30,437 bases of DNA from Rhodocyclaceae bacterium (GCA_016721505.1 JADKHX010000004.1:1-30437); one strand, 5' to 3'. Shown: positions 1 through 9,857, counted from the first letter of the stretch. Program-made: numbers and translations. The notes: generated by a model not told the origin, from the letters alone.

Positions 1-2
1 AA

Positions 3-138
3 GCGTATGCCAAGAAAGCGCAGGATGGAATCCTGAATCCTGACCATATCGCAGATCAATACTGGATGCTTCATTGTCAGCCCGTGACGACCTGGACTCA
101 CGAGAGTGGATTTGCGCCCCTGGATGGAGAAATTTTGA
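3..138 (+). CDS. Short-chain dehydrogenase/reductase, C-terminal fragment
   Basis: Only the last ~45 codons lie in the window. The frame opening at base 3 reads AYAKKAQDGILNPDHIADQY and then WMLH..WTHE. This matches the C-terminal tail of SDR oxidoreductases, where an 'I A x x Y W x L H' segment precedes 'W T H E (L) D L R P'. Near 103 there is one extra base. In the shifted frame the protein continues VDLRPWMEKF and stops with TGA at 136-138. That TGA overlaps by one base the ATG of the next gene (138-140), so the two are probably cotranscribed. The Rossmann and catalytic parts are upstream of the window, so the substrate cannot be judged. Confidence 0.6.
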
Positions 139-726
139 TGCAAAAGAAACTTGACTTCTATTTTGACTTTGGCAGCCCGGCCGCTTATCTGGCCTACACT
201 CAACTATCGAAACTTGCGGCGGATACGGGAGCGCAAATTGAACTTAAGCCGATCCTGCTTGGCGGTGTTTTTCAAACCACGGGGAACCGGCCGCCGATCA
301 GCGTACGCTCAAAGGCGCATATCTTTTTAACGACCTCAATCGCTCGCCAAGCGCTGGCGTAGTGTCTCACCATGAACCCACATTTCCCGATCAATACTTT
401 GCACCTGATGCGCGCCGATATCGGCCTGCAACTGGCAACGATGCACGCGTTTGCCAAATTTCGCGACGCGATGTTCAATGCAATTGGGTTGATCAGCAAA
501 ACATGAACGACCCAGCCACGGTCGGAGCGGTGCTGAGCAAGTCGGGATTTGATCCGATGGCCATTTTGCCTTAGCTGGTGACCAGCGGTCAAAGAGGCGC
601 TTAAAGTCGCCACGCAAATGCCGTTAATCGAGGGGTTTTCGGCGCGCCAAGTTTCATCGTTGGCGATGAGTTGTTTTGGGGCAAGACCGTTTGGATTTCG
701 TGCGCGAAGCGCGGTACCTAAACTGA
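138..726 (+). pseudogene. 2-hydroxychromene-2-carboxylate isomerase (DsbA-like fold), frameshifted
   Basis: The start is ATG 138, with a GGAGA element about 8 bases upstream. The N-terminus MQKKLDFYFDFGSPAAYLAY is the classic opening of the HCCA isomerase/kappa-class GST family, with the FDFGSP motif that holds the glutathione-binding serine. Later frames give KPILLGGVFQTTGN, MNPHFPINTLHLMR, FAKFRDAMFNAI, GFDPMAILP, LIEGFSAPSFIVGDELFWG and a tail near 726. All belong to this family in the right order. The family uses glutathione to isomerise aromatic ring-cleavage products, but many members have unknown substrates. At least six indels (about 319, 345, 365, 485, 572, 640) break the frame. Total length (~195 codons) is normal, so sequencing error is more likely than decay. 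Confidence 0.7.
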
Positions 727-749
727 AAAGTGGAAAGCACTTCCGGGAG

Positions 750-1622
750 ATGACCTGGACACTTGATCAAGTACCACAGCAAAAGGGCCGACTCGGCTTT
801 GATTACCGGAGCCAACATCGGATTGGGATTCGAGACCGCCATGGCACTGCTTCGAAGGGCTGCGAGCTGGTGTTGGCCTGCCGAAACATGGAAAGGCCGA
901 GGCTGCAAAGCGACTATTTTGGCAAAACATACCAAGACCAAAGTCACCTGCATGCAGCTCGACCTAAGCAGTCTGAAATCCGTGCGTGCGTTCGCCACCG
1001 CATTCACTGAGCGCTATTCAAAACTTGACCTGCTGATCAACAACGCCGGGATCATGATGCCGCCATATTCGTAGTCGAAGATGGTTTCGAGAGTCAGTTG
1101 GCGGCGAATTACATCGGCCACTTCGCTTTGACAGGTCTGTTCTTGCCGCTAGTCGTCAAGACACCATCAGCACGCGTATCGTCAGTCTGTCAGCATGGCG
1201 CACCGATGGGGCAATATTCGGTTTGACGACCCGAATTTCAAAACGGCTACAACAAGCGCGAGGCCTACGGACAAAGCAAAATTGCTTGCCTGATGTTTGC
1301 TTATGAATTGAACCGTCGCCTTGCCAAAGCGGGCTACACCACGTTTTCGGTGGCTGCACACCCTGATGTTGCGGCCACCAACCTCACACAACATTTGCCA
1401 GCATTTTTGAACCTCTTTCGCACCACTGATGGGCTAGTGCTCAACAACGCAAGCCATGGTGCGTTACCGACTTCATATGCAGCCCTAGGCGACGATATCA
1501 GGGCGGCGATTATTGCGGCCAAACGAAAGCGTCAAATGCGCGGCGCGCCGATTAAAGTTGGCTCGAATCGAGCCTCACGTGACGAAACAGCAGCGACAAA
1601 ATTGTGGGCAATGTCAGAGTGA
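750..1622 (+). pseudogene. SDR family oxidoreductase, retinol dehydrogenase-like, frameshifted
   Basis: ATG 750 follows a GGGAG ribosome-binding site. Reconstructed across frames it reads LITGANIGLGFETAMAL (the TGxxxGxG dinucleotide-binding motif), ELVLACRNM, MQLDLSSLKSVRAFA, LDLLINNAGIM (the NNAG motif), then the catalytic region ending in YGQSKIACLMFAYELNRRL (YxxxK). The tail is SHGALPT, followed by MRGAPIKVGSNRASRDETAA and LWAMSE. The long C-terminal tail with 'VGS..S.DE..A..LW..SE' is typical of the retinol dehydrogenase/protochlorophyllide-reductase-like SDR branch (about 290-310 aa), whose bacterial substrates are mostly unknown. Breaks occur near 792, 862, 905, 1072, 1155, 1250 and 1500. 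The stop is TGA 1620-1622. Confidence 0.7.
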
Positions 1623-1677
1623 TGTCTGGCGTTAAATTCTTAAGCTAGTATTTTCAAAAATTTCAGAGCATCCGTCA

Positions 1678-2586
1678 CTGACGCAATTTCTCACCGCCGC
1701 CTTTTACAAATTCGTTACTTTGCCAGACTTCGCTGAACTCAAAGCCTTTCAGCGTGACGGCGTGGCGCCAAGTGAAGGGACGATATTGCTCGCCGCTGAG
1801 GGTATCAATGGCACCATCGCCTGGCCAGATTCAGGCGTTCGTGCCCTTGACCATGCTGAAGATGCTCGTTTGGCTGATTTGCAGCACAAAAGCCGTCGCC
1901 AACACGCCGCCGTTTTTTATCGCATGAAGGTAAGACTCAAGCGTGAAATTGTTACGCTAGGTGTGCCCGGGGTCGATCCGAATTGTTGGTTGGTACCTAC
2001 CTAAGCCGCAGGACTGGAATCGTCTGATTGACGATCCCGAGGTATTGGTGATCGATGTGCGCAACGACTACGAGGTCGCTATCGGCAGCTTCCGGCGCGA
2101 TCAATCCACATACCGCGGGCTTAGTGATTTTCCGGCGTGGGTGAAAAGTGCTGAACTGGCGAGTCAAAGCCGAAAGTGGCTATGTTTTGTACCGGCGGAA
2201 TTCGCTGTAAGAAATCGACGCCTTTTCGTGCCGACACAAGGTTTCGAGAAGTTTTCATCTTGAAGGCGGCATCTTAAAATATCTGGAAACCGTTCCGGAG
2301 TCTGAGAGTCGCTGGCAAGGCGATTGTTTGTGTTTGATGAGCGCGTATCCGTGGGTCATGGATTAGATCACGGCCAGCACGAACCTTGCCGTGCTTGTCG
2401 TCATCCGCTAGCGGCGAGCTGACAAATTGTCTGAAAATTATGTTGCGGGTATTTCCTGCGCGCATTGTTACGCCACACGAACGCCTGCCCAAAAAGGCCG
2501 CCGCCGAACGGCAAAACAAGTGGCACTCCGAGCAAAGAAAATGGCGCATCGGTGGCCCGATGCCATCGAAAACAAAATCCGCATGA
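1678..2586 (+). pseudogene. trhO: tRNA uridine(34) hydroxylase TrhO (YceA), rhodanese domain, frameshifted
   Basis: TrhO is an oxygen-dependent enzyme that forms 5-hydroxyuridine at tRNA position 34. The translation TQFLTAAFYKFVTLPDFAEL is the family N-terminus. The next residues (ILLAAEGINGTIA) and the rhodanese part (VLVIDVRNDYEVAIG) also match. The catalytic loop FCTGGIRCKKST is encoded at 2185-2216, with the active cysteine at 2188-2190. HLEGGILKYLE and a zinc-like CxxC..CxxC tail (EPCRACRHPL, CAHCYA) follow. The codon at the expected start is CTG (1678-1680) rather than ATG, so either a CTG start or a base error is possible. I count breaks near 1850, 1995, 2110, 2210, 2255 and 2430. The stop at 2584-2586 overlaps the next start as ATGA. 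Confidence 0.75.
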
Positions 2587-3197
2587 GGATGTTGCGCTGG
2601 CTGCGCATCGCCATCATTTTCAGCGCGATTAGCGCATGCAGCAAAGCCTGAACAAGCTTTGCCACGCGGCACGCGTGCGCCCTCGGCTGGGCGATAGCCT
2701 CACTGCCGGCAACGGCGTATGGCCAAGCAGCGTGGCCTCTACTCGTGGCCAATACAGGTTGGGAAATCATTAATGGTGGCGTGAGCGGAGACACTAGCGC
2801 CGGCGGCCTCGCGCGCTTGCCCGATTTGCTCGACGAACATTCGTAACGCTCGTCTTCGTTAGTCTCGGTGGCAACGACATGCTGCGCCGCGTGCCTCGGC
2901 TAGAGACACCTCGCCAATCTGAATCGTATACTAGATTTGGTTCAAGCCAAAGGCGCAAAAGCAGTATTGTTGGCAACGCCAAAACCTTCGATTACTGGCG
3001 CGGTTTTTAGCAGCTTCTCGGCCCCGAGTTTTATCGCCCGATTGCCGATGCCACAAAATCCCTTGATCGAGAATGCCTTGCCTGAGGTACTTTCAGATCC
3101 AAAATTGAAAGTTGATGCGCCCCATCCCAACGTCGCCGGACATCTGCTACTGACCAAGAAAATCACGGCACTTAAAGAAATCGGCTATGTCCGCTGA
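2583..3197 (+). pseudogene. SGNH/GDSL-family arylesterase, lipoprotein, frameshifted
   Basis: ATG 2583 overlaps the trhO stop. The N-terminus MRMLRWLRIAIIFSAISAC is a lipoprotein signal with lipobox ISAC, so the product is predicted to be anchored in the envelope. All SGNH blocks can be seen across frames: GDSLTAG with the catalytic serine at 2695-2697, GVSGDTSAGG at 2778-2807 (block II glycine), GGNDML at 2867-2884 (block III asparagine), and DAPHPN with catalytic Asp 3114 and His 3123. This order matches the TesA/arylesterase group (about 200 aa), which hydrolyses ester or thioester substrates. Breaks occur near 2649, 2700, 2845, 2900 and 3040. The stop TGA 3195-3197 lies inside the next gene. 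Confidence 0.75.
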
Positions 3198-3624
3198 TTT
3201 GTCGAGCGATGGCGTCACCGTAGTGCTCGATACCAACGTCTTGATCTCGCTTTACGTGTTCGCTGACAGCCAATTCGCGCCGCTGCGCAATCATATCGAA
3301 GCCGGTCGTTGGCAGGTGGTGACCAACGAAGCCTGCCTCGCAGAATTCGTGCGCGTGTTGAACTATCCGCTGTTCAGGTTGGGAGCCGAGGCGCAAACCG
3401 CTGCAATCGCGGCCTATCAAAACGTCGCGCGCGGTCACCGCACCGGCGCAATCCGCTTGAGTTTTGCTACCGCGTTGCACCGACGCGGACGATCAGAAAT
3501 TTTGGAACTCGCCCGCGACAGCCAAGCCGCATTCTTAATCACCAGCGACCAAGCACTGCTCGGTTAGCCCGCCGTGTGGGGCAATCCGGTATGTTTGCAT
3601 CATCACACCGGTCGCCGCTTTGGT
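3187..3624 (+). CDS. PIN-domain protein, putative toxin-antitoxin type PIN family, frameshifted near the end
   Basis: ATG 3187 overlaps the esterase gene by 11 bases. The protein begins MSADLSSDGVTVVLDTNVLI. The VVLDTNVLISL segment holds the first metal-binding aspartate of a PIN nuclease, and NEACLAEFVRVL provides the conserved glutamate. The stretch at 3470-3520 is off frame for about 25 bases by two compensating indels. In the corrected frame it reads RCTDADDQKFLELARD, the third acidic cluster, followed by AAFLITSDQALL. A last shift near 3563 extends the tail to about 3624. No antitoxin gene is adjacent. This subfamily ('putative toxin-antitoxin system toxin component, PIN family') is often solitary in betaproteobacteria, so a TA role is unproven. 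Confidence 0.7.
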
Positions 3625-3655
3625 AGAACTTTGTACTAATGATTCAGTCGCACTC

Positions 3656-4270
3656 CTAGTTCTGTTTAATCACCGTACCGGCAATGCCTGCTTGCGACAG
3701 GCGTTGACGCCGCATTCATTTCTGCAGTGGCAAATGGAGCAAACGCGAACTCGTTGCATGGTGCCTGTTTGGGAATCTCGACTTCTTGAACCGCTGCATC
3801 AAAACCCGTCAGCGCTAACTTGGCTTTAAGGTTTTCCGCATCAGCAGCTTTTGAAACGCGCCTAACTGCAAACAGTAGCTCTGCAACAACGGTTGATTCT
3901 GTCGCCGTTGGCGGAGTGGTGGTGGCTGTCGCCGTCGGTGGCGTGGTGGCTTTGCTACAGGTGGATTTGTGGGGTGATGTCTTGCCTTCCAAAATCCCGT
4001 AGGAAATCAGGCGCTGTTTTTCCTGCACTGTACTACCAGGTTTACCGGCAAAGCCAGCGGAGTCGCGGCTTGTCCGTTGCTGTTATTCGCCGCGCTGGGT
4101 TTGTTGGCACCTTCGTATTTGTCCTGAAACGGCAGCGTGGCTTTGTTGAGAAAAAGCACCACGCCAGCCGCGATCAAAATTCCTAACACGAGGCCGATAA
4201 AAATTCCAATATCATTCCACCGCCACCTTGCAGGCGCGGGAAGGCTGTTTGAATAAGCAGGATTATTCAT
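3656..4270 (-). CDS. SPOR-domain (FtsN-like) membrane protein, frameshifted
   Basis: The gene starts at ATG 4270-4268, only 3 bases after the argS stop, so it is translated from the argS message. Residues ~18-42 (WNDIGIFIGLVLGILIAAGV, then VLFL) form one transmembrane helix after a short cytoplasmic N-terminus. A Thr/Pro/Ala-rich periplasmic linker follows (TPPTATATTTPPTATES). The C-terminal SPOR domain reads RVSKAADAENLKAKLALTGF and later VRVGPFATAEEMNAA, then LSQAGIAGTVIKQN before TAG at 3658-3656. SPOR domains bind denuded septal peptidoglycan, and members with one TM helix act in cell division. The argS-SPOR pairing is common in Burkholderiales. Frameshifts lie near 4025, 3880, 3765 and 3705. 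Confidence 0.75.
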
Positions 4271-4273
4271 GAC

Positions 4274-6011
4274 TTACATACTCACCGGTTGAGATACGCC
4301 TAACAGCGATAGGCCATTGCGCAACGCGTGGCGCGTGGCGACTGCCAGCGCCAACCTCGCATTACGGATAGCGGTCTTCGACCAGAACCCGTTCGGCGTT
4401 GTACCACGCATGGAACGCGGCCGCCAAATCTTTGAGATAAAACGCCAGGAATGTGGCGCGAAATCCTTCGCCGCATTTTGAATCAACAAGGCGAATTCAC
4501 CAAGTTGCGCGCACAGCGCTATTTCCAGTTCGTGCTTCAGCGTGCTCAAATCCACTTGCGCAAGCTTGCTTCATCGCCATTCCATTGCGCTAACACCGAG
4601 CAAATTCTGGCGTGCGCATATTGCACGTAATACACCGGATTTTCGTTGCTTTGACTGGTCGCCAAATCCATATCGAAATCGAGCGCCTGGTCAGCTTTTC
4701 TGAGCATGTAAAAAAACCGGCAAGCATCATTACCAACTTCGTGGCGCAACTGACGCAAAGTTACATATTCGCCCGCACGGGTCGACATTGATGCTTTTAC
4801 ACCATCTCTAAACAAGCTGACAAACTGGACCAGCGTCACGTCAAGTCTCTTCGCATCAATTCCCAGGCAGACAACGCGCCTTTGACGCGAGTGATGTAAC
4901 CGTGATGGTCAGCGCCCCACACATTCACCACGCGATCAAAGCCGCGCTCGAACTTATTCAAATGATATGCAATGTCCGGTGCGAAATAGGTAAAGCACCG
5001 TTGTCCCGCTGCACCACGCGATCTTTCTCGTCACCAAACGCCGTCGAGCGAAACCACTTGGCGCCGTCTTGCTCGTAAATATGTCCATTGGCCTCGAGCG
5101 TATCGATGGCTTTTGCACCATGCCGGTGTCGTGCAAGCTGTTTTCTGAAAACCAAACATCGTGATGCACACCGAATTCTTCGAGATCGGAACGACACTCG
5201 GCCAATTGCTCGGTCAGCACGTGTTGATGCACGTATCTCAATCTTCGCCAAGCAAGTCCTTGGCCGCCACAATCAGTCCGTCCAGCGTCTCATCCAGATT
5301 GTCGGTCGTCGGCAAACAAGCTACAACCGCCGCTGCCGGACGGCTGAATTTATCTTGATGTGCTGCCTGTATTTGCTCGGCCATTTCACGCACATAACCA
5401 CCTTGATAGGCATTGGGTGGGAATGGCACTAGCTCGCCAAAAAGTTCCAGATAACGCAACCAGGTCGACAAAGGCAAGGATGTCCATCTGCCGTCCGGCG
5501 TCATTCACGTAATACTCGCGACTGACGCTATAGCCGGCGAAGGCCAGCACCGATGCCAAGCTGGCGCCGAACGCCGCGCCACGTCCGTGACCGACATGCA
5601 ACGGACCGGTCGGGTTGGCCGAAACAAATTCCACTTGAACCTTAATGCCGGTGTCGGCACCGCGTCCGAATGCATTGCCTTGGCTTACAGCCTGCGCCAC
5701 AACTTGCGTACGTGCCGCCGCTGTCAGCGTGAAATTGATAAATCCCGCGCCAGCCATGCTGACCGCGACGACCCATTCCGAGGCCGGCAAGGCAGCAATG
5801 AGCCGCTCGGCAATTTGGCGAGGATTGGTTTTGAGCGGACGGGCAATTTGCATCGCCAAATTGCTGGCGAAATCGCCGTGACCGGACTGCTTGGGGCGCT
5901 CGATAAAAATTTCTGCAGCCGCATGTTCAGGCCGCAACGCTTGTCCAGGGCGGCCTTGAGCAAGTCGCTCAGGTGCTGGCGTGGATCGAAAAAGAATTGA
6001 GTGGAAGACAT
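4274..6011 (-). pseudogene. argS: Arginyl-tRNA synthetase, frameshifted throughout
   Basis: The start is ATG 6011-6009 (MSSTQFFFDPRQHLSDLLKA). The first domain is followed by VEFVSANPTGPLHVGHGRGA, the class I HIGH signature of ArgS (here HVGH). Further on lie YYVNDAGRQMD, GALPYFAPDIAYHL, VWGADHHGYI, ASMSTRAGEYVTL (the ArgS equivalent of KMSK), NENPVYYVQYAHARICSV and a C-terminal anticodon-binding DALR-type region ending RNGLSLLGVSQPVSM and TAA at 4276-4274. This is an essential enzyme that charges tRNA-Arg. Corrected length (~578 codons) is normal. At least eight single-base breaks are present (for example near 5960, 5500, 5245, 5110, 4975, 4850, 4560, 4400). An essential gene this broken argues for sequence error. 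Confidence 0.85.
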
Positions 6012-6128
6012 GAAAGTTGAATACCGCGACAGACAATAGTGAAGGTGACAAAGAATCGTCGAAACAAGCAATCGCGAATTATACTTAGCCGCAACCCTCG
6101 CTACTATGCCCGTTCTGCGGTGCTTCCC
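6012..6128. promoter_or_regulatory. Divergent intergenic region, argS/ubiB
   Basis: These 117 bases separate the leftward argS start from the rightward ubiB GTG. They must hold both promoters unless ubiB is read from elsewhere. An AT-rich stretch around 6065-6090 could hold -10-like elements, but no consensus pair is convincing. No dispersed repeat copy is present here. Confidence 0.35.
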
Positions 6129-7702
6129 GTGTCTATCTTGCGTCCACTCAACACTTTTCGCTTACTCAAAATTACGCTCATCGTATTGCGCTATGGCCTC
6201 GACCGCATGATTCTCGAGCAAGAGGTAGATTTTGGGTTCTGGGCAAGCTATTGCGCGGCGCTGTATCGCTGATGTTTTGGCGCAATGTCGATGAAATTTC
6301 GCGCACACCGCGCCGTCCGCTTGCGTCGCGCGCTTGAAGATTAGGTAGATTTTTGTCAAGTTTGGCCAAGTGCTGTCGACCGGCGAGACCTGTTGGCAAC
6401 CGACTGCCGATGAGTTGGCCAAGTTGCAAGATGCCGTGCCACCCTTTGCGCCAGAACTTGCAGTGGCAGCGCTCGCAGCCGCATATGGTCGTCCGGTCGA
6501 TCAAGTTTTTGCCAGCTTCGAGCGCGAACCTGTTGCTTCGGCGTCGGTCGCGCAAAGTGCATTTCGCAACACTACCGATTACCGATGCGGCAACCGGTTT
6601 GCCGCTGGAAGTCGCCGTGAAAATTCTGCGTCCTGGGATCAAACCGGTGATCGATCAAGACATTGCGCTGCTTCGCGTGGGCGCTACTTTGTTGGAAAGC
6701 CTGTGGATAGATGGCCGCCGCCTGAAGCCGCGCGAGTGGTGGCCGAATTCGCCAAATATTTGCATGACGAATTGGATTTGATGCGTGAAGCCGCCAACTG
6801 TTCGCAGTTGCGGCACAATTTTGAATTCTGATTTGTTGTTAGTGCGAAGTGCATTGGGATTGGTGCACCACCGGTGTGATGGTGATGGAGCGCATGCATG
6901 GCACGCCGGTATCGCAATTGCCGAACTGCGCGAAATGGAGTTGATTTGTCGCGTTTGGGTAGCATGGGCGTTGAAATCTTTTTCACGCAGGTTTTCCGTG
7001 ATGGTTTTTTCATGCCGACATGCATCCCGGCAATATTTTGTCGCCACTGACGGCGACAAAAAGGTCGCTATATCGCGCTGGATTTCGGCATTGTCGGCAC
7101 GCTGACCGACAATGACAAAAGCTATCTGGCGCAAAATTTCCTGGCGTTTTTTTCGTCGCGATTACAAACGCGTCGCTGAAGTGCATATCGAATCCGGCTG
7201 GGCGCCGCATGACACGCGGGTTGATGAATTTGAATCGGCCATACGTGCCGTGTGCGAGCCAATTTTTGATCGCCCGTTAAAAAGAAATTTCCTTCGGTCG
7301 CGTGCTGCTGCGTTTATTTCAAACTTCACGCCGCTTCAATGTCGAAATCCAACCACAGTTGGTTTTGCTGCAAAAACTTTACTAAATATCGAAGGTCTTG
7401 GGCGGCAACTAGATCCGGAATTGGATTTGTGGAAAACCGCCAAACCTTTCCTTGAAAAGTGGATGACCGAACAAGTCGGCTGGGGCGTTGAGCCCAATAT
7501 GGAGCGCGAAGCCGGGCAATGGGCGCGAGTATTGCCAATGTTGCCGCGCTTGTTGCACGAGGCATTAAGTAACGGCGTGTCACCAGCACCAACTGGTGAA
7601 ATTGCCGATTTGCGTAACGAACTTCGGTGGCAAGGTCGCGTGCTATTCGTCATTGCAATATTGCTCGCGGGCTTGGCGGGCTACGTATTGGCGTTGGTGT
7701 AA
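6129..7702 (+). CDS. ubiB: UbiB/AarF-family atypical kinase (ubiquinone biosynthesis), frameshifted
   Basis: GTG 6129 gives VSILRPLNTFRLLKITLIVL, the usual N-terminus. UbiB is a membrane-bound ADCK-type ATPase needed for the hydroxylation stages of ubiquinone synthesis. Motifs in order: KFGQV (the family KxGQ motif) at 6358-6372, AVKILRPG near 6614, a YLHDELDLMREA segment near 6757, HADMHPGN at 7011-7034 (catalytic loop) and LDFGIVGT near 7078 (metal-binding DFG). A C-terminal transmembrane region (VLFVIAILLAGLAGYVLALV) ends at 7702. Breaks are spread over 6230-7310 and one lies near 7490. Just before the C-terminal helix, residues SNGVSPAPTGEIADL come from an in-frame copy of the dispersed repeat. 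Other UbiB proteins have an unrelated linker here. Confidence 0.85.
7571..7601 (+). repeat. Dispersed hairpin repeat, copy 1 (inside ubiB)
   Basis: AACGGCGTGT is followed by CACCAGCACCAACTGGTGAA. The arms TCACCAG and CTGGTGA pair perfectly over 7 bases around the loop CACCAA, the best hairpin of the family. It lies in frame in ubiB and encodes NGVSPAPTGE between the kinase domain and the C-terminal helix. Confidence 0.85.
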
Positions 7703-7707
7703 ATCGC

Positions 7708-8512
7708 ATGCGACTGATGCCCGGACTTGCGCTTGGTTATGCGCTGCTAATCGTCTAGAATTTTTTACCTAGCCGAATTCCATCGAATATTGATGTGAGT
7801 TGCAACGCACTTGGCGCGTTACTCGGTGCCAGCCTTGCGCGTTGGCTGCAACCACGCCTTCTCGATGTCGGCTATTTGGGGTCATTCGCGCCAGCGGTTG
7901 TTCATCCGCCACAAGCAGATGCCGGACTAGTGCTATTGGCGCTGTGGCTGTTGACGCAGCTCGAACCCAATACATTGTTGTTCGGCACTGGCGATGTGCG
8001 CCGTTTGATCGAACTACCTGCCGCGCAAGCCTTCAGTGCCAGCGGATTTCGCGCGATCGAAACCACTGTGGTCGGCACGGCGACTCTCGCCGTCGGTTTG
8101 CTGGCCGCACAATTGCCACGCCAACCACGATTCAGTTTTCTCGCACTCACACTGGCGATGGGGTTATTGGTCAAAACCGTCAGCTTGGCACTGATCACGC
8201 AGCCAAGCTTGGCGCTGGCATGGGCCACCGAAGGCAGCGTGATTGGTTTTAGCATCGGCATTGCGCTGCTTTGGCTGGCGCGGCGATTGGTACCAACCGC
8301 ACAAAGCGCGCTGGCCGCTGTATCGCTGCTGATCGCCACTGTCATGGTTAACCTCGCACCGGACAATCCTTATCTTGATCCAAATGCAACAGGTATGGAA
8401 TCCGGGGCAATTTTTGAACTTTCATGGCCTGACTCAATTCGCCGCATCGCTATGGCCGTTTCTCGCTCTGCCTTGGCTGATGATGTATCGCAAAGGAGAT
8501 GCGAATGATTGA
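7708..8512 (+). pseudogene. VanZ-family membrane protein with large internal deletion and stop
   Basis: ATG 7708 begins MRLMPGLALGYALLIV, the first helix of VanZ-family proteins. TAG follows at 7756-7758. In the same frame the sequence resumes as NFLPSRIPSNIDVSCNALGALLGASL, which is the 'F.P.R..S..D...N..GA..G' hallmark that normally sits about 80-100 residues later. The central helices thus appear to be missing, and the junction lies near 7755. From there a long hydrophobic domain runs to about 8390. A frameshift then restores WNPGQFLNFHGLTQFAASLW and PFLALPWLMMYRKG up to TGA 8510-8512. VanZ proteins are multi-pass membrane proteins with poorly known roles (lipoglycopeptide resistance in enterococci). 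The deletion could be biological or an assembly collapse. Confidence 0.6.
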
Positions 8513-8918
8513 CGATGGCGTGACCGATCTAGCGGCCACCTTCAACAGCGTGTCGTCAGCACCAACTGATGCAATAACTGACCTCATATCGCTACGCGAT
8601 GCGCGCGAAAACTTCTGCACCGAGCGCGATTGGCATCAGTACCACACACCAAAAATTTAGTGATGGCGCTCTCCGGTTGAAGCCGCCGAATTGGTCGAGC
8701 ATTTTCAATGGGCGACCGCCGAAGAAAGCGCGAATCTGACGGACGAAAAGCGTGCCGCAGTGGCAGATGAAATCGCCGACGTCTTGGTTTATTTAACTGA
8801 ACTTGCCGATGTTTTGGGGGTCGACATGTTGGCCGCTGTTCGGCAAAAGATTATCAAGAATGCACAAAAATATCCTGTACCCAATGAAACACAAACACGC
8901 ACCAAAATTACATCATGA
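8505..8918 (+). CDS. MazG-like nucleotide pyrophosphohydrolase (RS21-C6/dCTPase type), two compensating frameshifts
   Basis: ATG 8505 has a strong Shine-Dalgarno (AAAGGAG, 8492-8498) and overlaps the VanZ stop by 8 bases. After an unusual N-terminus (MIDDGVTDLAATFNSVSSAP) the family signature appears: SLRDARENFCTERDWHQYHT, then PKNLVMALSVEAAELVEHFQ. The EAAEL..HFQW helix and the later DEIADVLVYL carry the EExx..ExxD metal-binding residues. These enzymes hydrolyse non-canonical or excess (d)NTPs to NMP and PPi. One base is missing near 8651 and one is extra near 8675, so about 24 bases are read off frame. The N-terminal segment NSVSSAPTDAITDL derives from repeat copy 2 and has no counterpart in usual family members, which begin close to SLR. 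Confidence 0.75.
8544..8573 (+). repeat. Dispersed hairpin repeat, copy 2 (inside the MazG-like gene)
   Basis: AACAGCGTGT is followed by CGTCAGCACCAACTGATG. The stem CGTCAG/CTGATG keeps pairing with a C-G to T-A double change relative to copy 1 and one G-U pair. The loop CACCAA is unchanged. It is in frame and encodes NSVSSAPTDA. Confidence 0.75.
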
Positions 8919-9224
8919 GCCACTTTGACCATCACGTATTTTTCTGTACCAACCAACGCAAAAACGGTGAAGCCTGCTGCAACGACCATGGCGCAGAAGC
9001 CGTGCGCGCCTACGCCAAAAAATCGCGTCAAGCAGCTCGGCGACCAAATTCAATCACGCGTGCGTATCAATACCGCCGGCTGTCTTGATCGCTGCGAACT
9101 TGGCCCCGTGCTGGTCATTTATCCTGAGGCGATTTGGTATCGCTATGTCGACAACGATGATATCGATGAAATTATTGACGAGCATTTGATTCATGGTCGC
9201 GTCGTCGAGCGACTGAAAATCTGA
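8915..9224 (+). CDS. Thioredoxin-like [2Fe-2S] ferredoxin, one frameshift
   Basis: ATG 8915 overlaps the MazG-like stop as ATGA, indicating translational coupling. The protein reads MSHFDHHVFFCTNQRKNGEA followed by CC, and after a single indel near 9022 continues KQLGDQIQSRVRINTAGCLD and RCELGPVLVIYPEAIWY. Cysteines in the pattern CTNxR..CC and then AGCLDRC..GP are the four-cysteine cluster ligands of the thioredoxin-like (Shethna/'CT0892') ferredoxin family of about 105 aa. It is a small cytoplasmic electron carrier. Its partner is unknown. In many betaproteobacteria it stands directly before an alpha/beta hydrolase gene, as here. Confidence 0.8.
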
Positions 9225-9225
9225 C

Positions 9226-9857
9226 ATGCCTCAGCAAATTCTCATTGCCGGGCCGGTCGGCAAAATAGAGCTGTTCGTCGATCTGCCTGATAACGCGCAA
9301 GGCATCGCGCTCATCGCTCATCCACACCCGCTTTTCGGCGGCACCGCGGATAACAAAGTCGTCACCTCGATTGCCCGTGCTTTTCGTGATTTGAATTGCA
9401 TCACCGTGCGCCCAAGTTTTCGCGGGGTCGGTAGTTCAGACGGCACGCATGATCACGGCATTGCCGAAACTGATGACTTGCTGGCCGTAGTCAAATGGAT
9501 GCGCGAAAGCTATGACAGTGGTAGCAAACTTCCGCTCTACCTTGCCGGATTTTCTTTCGGCGCATTCGTCATCACTCGTCTCGCCAAAGTTCTGGCTGAG
9601 TCCGGCGCACCCGCTAAACGCTTGGTGTTAGTCGGCACCGCCGCCGGATTCGTCACCGGCGCGCGCAGCTACACCACCGAAGCAGTTGCCAAAGACACCC
9701 TCGTCATCCACGGCGACAAAGACGAAACCGTACTCAAGCAACGTATTAGCCTGGGCCGAACCGCTCGATATACCGGTCGTCGTCGTCCCCGGCGCAGATC
9801 ATTTTTCATCGTCGATTGCATCTGATCCGCGAGATCATTATTCGCGCTTTGCGTTAG
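9226..9857 (+). CDS. Alpha/beta hydrolase (esterase-like), frameshifted near the C-terminus
   Basis: ATG 9226 lies 1 base after the ferredoxin stop. The protein opens MPQQILIAGPVGKIELFVDL. It carries ALIAHPHPLFGGTADNKVV, VRPSFRGVGSSDGTHDHG, the nucleophile elbow GFSFGAF (catalytic Ser), LVIHGDKDETV (acid region) and, after frame repair near 9740 and 9800, PVVVVPGADHFFHRRLHLIR with the catalytic His. The repaired frame ends with TAG at 9855-9857, giving about 210 aa, normal for this DLH-like group of cytoplasmic hydrolases. The substrate is not deducible. From 9858 to 10119 (262 bases) I see no gene, repeat copy or clear terminator. Confidence 0.8.

Noticed and set aside
3187..3624. Toxin-antitoxin module based on the PIN protein
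   Set aside because: No antitoxin-like gene is adjacent on either side. The next genes are an esterase and a SPOR protein.
4750..4800. argS lacking a KMSK motif as a sign of loss of function
   Set aside because: The MSTRAG form is the normal ArgS variant in many bacteria.
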